DNA of 64,000 nucleotides, taken from positions 8,612,729 through 8,676,728 of the forward strand of contig CM049314.1 of assembly GCA_026874595.1 (NCBI GenBank), written 5' to 3'. Below, piece after piece: positions 57,961 to 64,000 of this stretch (positions are counted from its first letter, which is position 1; the number at the start of each line of letters is the position of its first letter). Origin of the DNA: Sipunculus nudus. Its lineage: Eukaryota > Annelida > Sipuncula > Golfingiida > Sipunculidae. The notes beneath the pieces were generated by a model that did no database searches, was not told the DNA's origin, and saw nothing but the letters and a program-made list of their open reading frames with translations. The position numbers were made by a program, and so were the translations under genes.

Positions 57961-58293
57961 AAGCAAAAGCGGTAATAAATGATTTGACCTTGAGACCATT
58001 GGTTTCCATATCTGCAGTCTGATGTTACACAAATCTAAGACTGGAGGTAAACATTGCCGTTCCTAAGATAGTCTTTGTTAATCTCTTCACTGCTGCATTG
58101 TTACCATTAAATAATGTATTTATGTTATGAGAAAAAAAAAACAAAAAAACTAAGTGCTATCACTTGGAAAATAATGTAATGTCTCTATGAGGTAGATACT
58201 ATTTATATTTATATTAATCTTAAATTGCACTGAGTATTAATTAAAGGAGCTAATCAGGTCAAATCTTGCCATTGAAAAGAATTATGTTAGACA

Positions 58294-59582
58294 TACTGTA
58301 GATTCAGATAATATCGTGGGCTTAAAATTTCGTGGTTTTTGTACAAAACGCATATCGTGGGGTATTTGAATTCGTGGAAAGACAAAGAAAACTTTAGAAA
58401 ATTATGGTTATTAATACCTCCATATGCGCAAGGAAGACGAGCCCTATGTACACAGGTGGTTTGGCTCAGATGCTTATCGCACGGTGCGCCTGTACCGCGG
58501 TCAATCAGGTCAGTGTTGAACAAACATGCTCCGCCCGACGCGAGCCTAACAAAGAATTAATCAGCCGTGACCGACACGTGCTGGGCGATACATCGGCTAT
58601 CAGTTATAACACCCGATCACACCACGTTAACAGAAAACGTAAATCATCACTTGACCGGAGGAAAAAAATAAACGGGACGGTCCACATGAAGGTTTTTAAC
58701 TTTTTTTTTATCTAGGCGGTAGTCACATGTGGCGCCTGTAAATCCCTGACGGGGCGGTGAGACGAGACACGGTTCGTTCGCCATTCATCATGTCAGCAAT
58801 ATTTGGAGATTATAAAGAAATAATTTGCCTAATAGTATTCGGTGACGCTTACTTACGCTATCATATATATGTACAACTATCGGCAATATTCGGAAAAAGT
58901 ACCGCCTTATTCGGAATAAGTGCTCTTTCGCGTCCCGCGGTAATCGCGGCAATGCAAATGAGTTTACACGGCCCTTGTCTTTTGGACCAATAGGTAGCGT
59001 AAGTCTCGTTTAATATCTATTGAAAGAAGGTTGAAAAGGCCGGTTCCGAAAAAGCCGTGCCTCGGTAGCTATGGTTACGAACATTGGAACTTGTGTACCG
59101 TTCTTGGCGTGTCAGAACTACCGCTTTGCTCGACAGAAATGTGGTATTGTTCTTGAATTTTTCATCCGAAATGCTGATAAGAGGAAAATACGTTTTCAGT
59201 TTAAATTATACTTTGATATTGTTTTATTGTAAAGATATCAGGGGGCCGTGTTCGTACAATATTAGGGGAAATAATTTAATTGACAAAAGAATATTTATAA
59301 ATCCCGTATTTTTATAGTAATTTACAAAAAGCAATTCAGTGCATTTAATGATTGTATCAAAAACAATCATAAAAAAGTAATAAACAATTTTTGTATCTTT
59401 ATTGAAAATTCAGCCAGCGGTAACAATTATAAATATAAAGTCGACCACCAGCAGCCGTTGAGATACCGTATATCCTCTGACCGTGTGATTTTTTGATCGT
59501 TGGAATCATGAATTCGTGGATTATCTTGATCCACGAAAACCACGAAAATAAAATCCCAACTAATATTTCTGAATCTACAGTA
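58294..59582. mobile_element. DNA element E3 with TACTGTAGATTCAGA terminal inverted repeats
   Basis: TACTGTAGATTCAGA at 58294-58308 is repeated in exact inverse at 59568-59582. Just inside both ends are several copies of TTCGTGG/ATCGTGG (left) and CCACGAA (right), looking like transposase-binding subterminal repeats. The 1.29-kb interior is CpG-rich (58420-59120) with no transposase frame. TA at the very ends fits a TA target. Confidence 0.85.
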
Positions 59583-59709
59583 GTCTAGGCATATGTAAAT
59601 TGTTAATGAAAGTCTAGCAATATTCTCTGTCATCTCTCTCTTATTGCACCAGAGACTATAACCCATCATTAATTCCTTTCACCTATTGGGTGTAATATAC
59701 AAACAATTG

Positions 59710-59737
<28 letters not shown>
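59710..59737 (-). other. Poly-T tract (28), possible retroelement tail on the minus strand
   Basis: Run of 28 T on the plus strand. It could be the poly(A) end of a minus-strand retroelement lying to its right, but no polyadenylation signal or retroelement body was recognised directly beside it. Confidence 0.5.
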
Positions 59738-59740
<3 letters not shown>

Positions 59741-60070
59741 CAACTACTGGTGTGGTTATTACCATGATACCATGTATCATTACTAATATGCAAATAATAT
59801 ACTGCTTATTAGGACAGTGACTGTGAACTGACTGCAAAATACTTATGTATCCAATACGTGTTTCTCTCTTTAGACCGTGTAAAATTCTCCATGAGTAGGT
59901 TGTTGAAAATAAATGATTTTTAGAGGTAAAATGTTTGTTATCGGTGAAATTTCACTCAAGTGGTGTTATGTACTTAAGAAATAGCCTGAATAGACAGGAA
60001 ATATTGTTTTCCAAGTTTAGATCTTAAGGTATCTACAGTCATTGTGTGTATATAACAAACATTATACCTA

Positions 60071-60222
60071 GAATCATTCTCCCTCTCTTCTAATATTTAT
60101 ATACTTCCCTCCGATATTATATACAATACAGGGGGCAAGGAATTCTCGCTGTCTTCTAATATTTATATAATTCACTCAGATATTTTATACAATACAATAC
60201 AAGGGGGCAAGAATTACGGGTC
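60071..60222 (+). repeat. Two-copy tandem duplication
   Basis: Two adjacent units of roughly 70-83 bp share TCTTCTAATATTTATATA, GATATT.TATACAATACA and GGGGGCAAG. Confidence 0.75.
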
Positions 60223-60755
60223 TGTGCCATTGGCAAACATACAAATTCTTTTGTGTCTGATTCGGAGTAATATGAAGATGGACTGCAAATCCAAATATCC
60301 CCTGATAATATTCATGTTATGCATGCATCAAGCTACTACAGAACATAAGTCAAGCTAGTAAACTGATTTGAAGCATGCCCTGATAATAGTTAGTGACTCA
60401 TGTCAATAATGTAGTCTCCTTTTAGCCTGTCCTACACATCTTCTAATCATTGTAGGTTGTAATAGTGTAAATACCTTGTATGCTATGATTAAAAACTATA
60501 CAGAACTAGTAGATCTGTTAGTATTTGGTAGAAGTTAAATGATACAAGTACTATTTCAGGAGAGCACACATTAATTTCAGGTATATCATGTTCAAACTGA
60601 CAACTGGGGAATATAAAACTGTGCCATAGAATATTAATATATCATGTGGTTCAATGTGGCTGAATGCACAAATACACAAAGTTTGTAAGTCACTGCCACC
60701 GGTATTGAAGCCGTAGTCTCCGTTTTTAAACGTTTTACATAAATGAAGCAATGTT

Positions 60756-61166
60756 CTAATTAGTAATGGGGTGGTTTAGATAAGATTGAACAATTACTAT
60801 GTAACTAACAAAGATCTCGACATAAATACCTATCATCACGGTGGCATAAGCAAAAATCCAAAGTACACATAACATCAAACGTCCGTCTCGAGCGTGAGCG
60901 ATAACCCAGTATGCGGTCTTTCTTACTCTGAGTCTCTCATATCCATCACCAATGAAGGGGATTCCCATGAAGCACAAAGTCACAAACACTCGGAGGTCCT
61001 CGGCCGAATTCGTATTTAGACCGTCGTCCCCTGTCGACTCAATGGGTACTTGCGGAATACGAGGTCCAACACGTGGAAGGAGTAAGATTATTCTGGTTGA
61101 CTGGCTTGAGAACTTGTGTCTTGAATAGGAACTTGCTTCCCGTCTATTATAAGTCGTCCACGCCAA
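60756..61166 (-). CDS. Open frame overlapping the end of LINE ORF1, predicted membrane segment
   Basis: A 136-codon frame starts inside the last 79 bp of ORF1 in another frame and continues downstream. The C-terminal half has a long hydrophobic stretch (LMLCVLWIFAYATVMIGIYV, then FVSYIVIV) that would form one or two membrane segments. No family was recognised. It may be a chance frame in former inter-ORF DNA of the retrotransposon. Base composition of its first half resembles ORF1. Confidence 0.25.
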   Translation of the reverse strand: MAWTTYNRREASSYSRHKFSSQSTRIILLLPRVGPRIPQVPIESTGDDGLNTNSAEDLRVFVTLCFMGIPFIGDGYERLRVRKTAYWVIAHARDGRLMLCVLWIFAYATVMIGIYVEIFVSYIVIVQSYLNHPITN

Positions 61167-62065
61167 AAACGGGCTTTCAATCTGTCCTTGAAGGCTGTAC
61201 GCATCTGGGGGATAGCTTTCTTTTTGAGAAGGTAGTCTTCTTTTGTGAGATCCTCCACAAAGAAGACTTTTCTACGCTCGCCCTCTGTGTTGTTCTCCTT
61301 TTGAGATTTCAGCACACCGTTTCTAGTGGGTCTTTTCATGAAGCGCACAATGATGTGTCTATTGACCCCTGACTTTCTTGCGCCTGTTCTGTGTGCCAGT
61401 TCTATTGTTTTCATTATGTCATCTGTTGTTTTGTCACCCATTAACTTTTGTTCCTTTATGACCTTGGCGACGATATCTTCACATATTTCTCCCTGTTCCT
61501 CTGTTATTCCCAATAGCCTTAGGTTGTATTCGCGACTATGTCGCTCAATGTCTACAAGTTTTGTTTTCATCTTATCGAGTTGTTCGTTTGTCTCACGTTT
61601 CTCTGACTTTAGTGTGTCTATCTCTTCCTGGAGAACCTTGTTTTTTGACTCGGCTCTTTCCAGTTTTACTTTCAGTGTCTCTATCTCTGCTTGTGAGTAC
61701 TCTATACTATGTGTAATTTCTCCTGTCTTCTCTGTAAGTTCTGAGTATTTTCTGTCTACATCTTGCATGTCTTTTTTTAAGTGTTCTATGATCTCAATGA
61801 GTGACGCCTGGAACTCGTGTAAAGCCTTTTGAAACGAGCTTTCCAACTCGGCGCATTTCGCTTCAATGAAGGTGACAATGGGCCCACTTGCCTGTGCACA
61901 TGGTCTCTCCGGCTCTGGTTCCTCCCTCGTAGTCGAAGTGGTTTTGCCCTTCTTTTTCTGACTTTCTAAATATTTATCCATATCTGCTGCTTCCTGATTG
62001 GATAAGTCCGATTTGCTCCTGGATCTTGTTATTATGTTAAAGGTTTCTGCCATAATATGTAGCAC
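61088..62065 (-). CDS. L1/Tx1-type ORF1p (nucleic-acid chaperone), intact
   Basis: The frame has 325 codons with no internal stop. The start at 62065 gives MLHIM; the second ATG (residue 5, MAETFN) is a likelier start by comparison with related ORF1 proteins, which begin near a TRSKxKS motif (here TRSRSKSD). Residues about 65-175 form a coiled coil rich in Glu and Lys heptads. Then comes an RRM-like domain (ERHSREYNLRLLGI at about 174-187, RHIIVRF at 236-242), and a C-terminal domain (VFFVEDLTKEDYLLKKKA, ARFWRGRLIIDGK). That order is the Transposase_22/L1 ORF1p plan: a trimeric RNA-binding protein that coats the element RNA. No ORF2 follows directly; the nearest, in the same orientation, is 5.1 kb on. 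Confidence 0.9.
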   Translation of the reverse strand: MLHIMAETFNIITRSRSKSDLSNQEAADMDKYLESQKKKGKTTSTTREEPEPERPCAQASGPIVTFIEAKCAELESSFQKALHEFQASLIEIIEHLKKDMQDVDRKYSELTEKTGEITHSIEYSQAEIETLKVKLERAESKNKVLQEEIDTLKSEKRETNEQLDKMKTKLVDIERHSREYNLRLLGITEEQGEICEDIVAKVIKEQKLMGDKTTDDIMKTIELAHRTGARKSGVNRHIIVRFMKRPTRNGVLKSQKENNTEGERRKVFFVEDLTKEDYLLKKKAIPQMRTAFKDRLKARFWRGRLIIDGKQVPIQDTSSQASQPE

Positions 62066-62137
62066 TATTGCTTGTTTTTTTAAGAGCTCCGTTAAGGCGT
62101 TGCCATAAGTCCGCCATGTTAACCGGAAGTCCCCCCT
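62066..62137 (-). promoter_or_regulatory. LINE 5' end with YY1-type motif
   Basis: On the minus strand GGGGGGACTTCCGG and AACATGGCGGAC lie within about 70 bp upstream of ORF1. An ATGGCGG (YY1) motif at the extreme 5' end is typical of L1-type internal promoters. The boundary is supported by unrelated plus-strand LINE coding sequence starting at about 62138. Confidence 0.6.
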
Positions 62138-62395
62138 TTACAAAATTATATATCTTATTATGGTATAGTAACTGTCCTATAGATTATGCCTCTGAGATAT
62201 GGGGATATGCCAAAACACCGTCATGTGGGAAAATTCAAAACAGAGCTTCCCGTAACTTTTGTAGTGTTCACAGGTTCTGCATGTGCAATTGCTGCTCTAA
62301 AAGAGACATTGGTTGTTTAACATATAGATATCATTTGATTGAGATGTCACGGTTTTGGAATCACTATGGATTACACAAGTCTGACCAAGAAAGTA

Positions 62396-62397
<2 letters not shown>
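62138..62397 (+). pseudogene. C-terminal fragment of another non-LTR reverse transcriptase
   Basis: The plus-strand frame reads IDYASEIWGY, then CGKIQNRASRNFCSVHRFC, and RYHLIEMSRFWNHYG. This is the characteristic segment after the RT core in many animal LINEs (YASEIWG...KIQNRAIR...GVHRF...R.RFWNRL). It is short, lacks the RT core, and is cut at 62138 by the 5' end of the minus-strand ORF1 element and at 62398 by a TA repeat. The internal CMCNCCSKRD is diverged. Confidence 0.75.

Positions 62398-62398
<1 letters not shown>

Positions 62399-62451
<53 letters not shown>
62399..62451. repeat. (AT)n microsatellite
   Basis: About 26 uninterrupted AT dinucleotides. Confidence 0.95.
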
Positions 62452-62455
<4 letters not shown>

Positions 62456-62666
62456 CATGCCAATTCTCACGCATTTGGCGTGATACTCATGCACGCATTT
62501 ACCCCTCGTCTTACGCTCTCGCGCCAAGGAACAAAATCTCATGCATTCTGTTACCTCCATTAATGTATCTTATCATGCAGTGTACCTGTAGAATGATAAG
62601 GTTATATCACAACATTAGCTCATAATACTACTTCATCACGCTATCAGATGCTTAAATGTGTATGTT

Positions 62667-62668
<2 letters not shown>

Positions 62669-62711
<43 letters not shown>
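62669..62711. repeat. (TA)n microsatellite
   Basis: About 21 uninterrupted TA dinucleotides. Confidence 0.95.
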
Positions 62712-62714
<3 letters not shown>

Positions 62715-64000
62715 CATTTGTTTACATATGACCTATACGTCGTGTGCTAAACCAAAAAAACAACGTCTCGACCTCTGTACAGTGTTTCCTAATCGTCTGC
62801 ATGCCTGCCAGGGGCCTTGGACAAGGTAAATGTGCATTTAGAGAATTTTTAACGGCTTATTTCATTTATTATCTTTGACGCATTTATTTCAAAGTGTTAT
62901 TATTCTATAATAAGGAGAACTATTTGATATGTAATGACCAAATGTAGTCAAATATAGCTTGTATAATGCAATGCAGCGTTTTCTTAGCGCGGTTATCAAC
63001 GTCATGCATATACGTTATGGTGGTAGATCAAAGTTTGAGCCGATAAATTCGACTTAGGATAAACAATGACTCTCAAACAACACCACCTTTCATTATAAAA
63101 TGTTTTTTCCCTCTAAAATTTTACATCTTCTTTATATTACAGAATATTACTTTTGTTTATAATAAAGATGGAAAATAGGTCACCGAAAAAAAACCTTTAA
63201 ATACACAATTACCCTGAAAAATCCCTGTTTCATTAAAGACAAAAGAAACGTCTTCGCAATAATAAAAAACACCACAATTCATTACACCCAGTTTCCATGG
63301 TGGCCTCTGGAATTACCTGGCCCTTTGATCTGATATACCAGTGATTAAAGTGATTATATAATTGGGACAACGGTGCATCAGTTTAATTGCGGTACGCTTG
63401 ACTTGCCAAATTGTTTTTGGTAAATTTATCCTGACACGTTTCCTTCCGCAATCACAATTTCGACAAATATCCGGCCCCCATTTTGCATCTGGACGTATAT
63501 TTAAATAAATCCGCTTTAAAATATCACATGAATAAATTGTCCTGTGGATTCTGGGAATACAATATAGAGCCAGCCTACGATTTTAAAAATATATATCTGT
63601 GGTTTTATTCTTTCATTTTTATTTTAGAGGAATGAGTATTTTTTTAATTATAGTTAAGCAACCGACAAAAATCTTATTATTTATACAACAGTTTACCTAG
63701 TCGCTGCTTCGTTGCTATTATATTTGTGATAATATATATACACATTGGTTTATCATTGCATGGGAAGTAAAGGACATATACGAATTCCTAACGTTAAAAA
63801 AAAAAACGCAAAGTGTTAGCCACAAAAAGGCAAATTCCCTGATTATGTCCAGAAGACCCTAAATTCCAAGTACCATCTTAACTATCTAACGGTAAATAAA
63901 ATACAAAAATGTGTTTAGTTTATTTTAAATATTTAAAGTGTAATTAGTATAAGCAGCCTAAAGCAATTTGACAGAGAAACTGATTAGCTAAAATACCCCC
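62712..64000. other. No gene seen
   Basis: AT-rich DNA to the window end. No exon, repeat family or RNA gene was recognised. Confidence 0.4.

Noticed and set aside
58404-58715. 103-codon plus-strand frame in E3
   Set aside because: Lies in the CpG-rich interior of a TIR element, no transposase motif, overlaps other frames.
61326-61832. 168-codon plus-strand open frame
   Set aside because: It is the antisense of the coiled-coil part of LINE ORF1 and has no domain of its own.
62297-62560. Open frames with long Ile-Tyr runs
   Set aside because: They are translations of the (AT)n microsatellite.
1-64000. tRNA, rRNA or spliced-leader genes
   Set aside because: Scanned by eye for B-box-like GGTTCRANNCC and for rRNA-like blocks; none was convincing. 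A covariance-model search would be decisive.

Overview
The window is eukaryotic nuclear DNA: AT-rich, intron-rich and packed with interspersed repeats. A group I p21-activated kinase (PAK) with animal-type exons, a Tx1/L1-like LINE, and many short non-autonomous repeats of the kind common in bivalves suggest a marine lophotrochozoan, most likely a bivalve mollusc. The taxon is inferred from repeat style and not proven.

Positions 1-26649 hold the 5' half of a PAK1/2/3-type kinase gene on the minus strand. Six coding exons (26554-26618, 3455-3549, 2420-2520, 1561-1723, 959-1017, 257-364) join in one continuous frame to give the first 197 residues: proline-rich NCK-binding start, lysine-rich stretch, CRIB, autoinhibitory segment, acidic region and PIX-binding region. 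The kinase domain lies beyond position 1. The first intron is 23 kb. Inside it is a 368-codon open frame (7442-8548). Its last codon and stop overlap a splice donor whose phase fits PAK exon 2, so it may be an alternative first exon giving PAK a long Cys/His-rich N-terminal extension. A 59-bp minisatellite (1184-1570) appears to have grown from the donor site of PAK exon 4. A CpG-rich block near 48.1-48.3 kb with a good minus-strand donor is a candidate upstream promoter and noncoding exon.

The rest is mostly mobile DNA. One family has ends ACAAGGGACCCATGGGTCA and TCAGCTGAGCTAAAAA, often with internal tandem repeats (3873-4373, 5090-6217, 38027-39110, 45914-47796, 48614-50530). A second large repeat occurs twice in direct orientation (20176-21602, 29486-31816). 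A 1.65-kb tandem array lies at 41640-43290. Four elements have terminal inverted repeats: 26738-27184, 33122-35424, 45319-47826 and 58294-59582. There are also a hAT transposase fossil (36351-36767), a broken Tx1/L1-like ORF2 with poly(A) tail (51966-56100), an intact ORF1 with an L1-like 5' end (61088-62137), and an older LINE fragment on the plus strand (62138-62397).

Two sequence themes cut across these families. One is the 12-bp palindrome GGTGGCGCCACC, spaced about 340 bp apart (or about 140 bp) in different tandem repeats. The other is nuclear-receptor-like half sites (DR1, ERE-like IR3, ERR-like). The 1.4-2.3 kb repeat pair also carries clusters of the Smad-type palindrome GTCTAGAC. 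No tRNA, rRNA, CRISPR or prokaryotic feature was seen.
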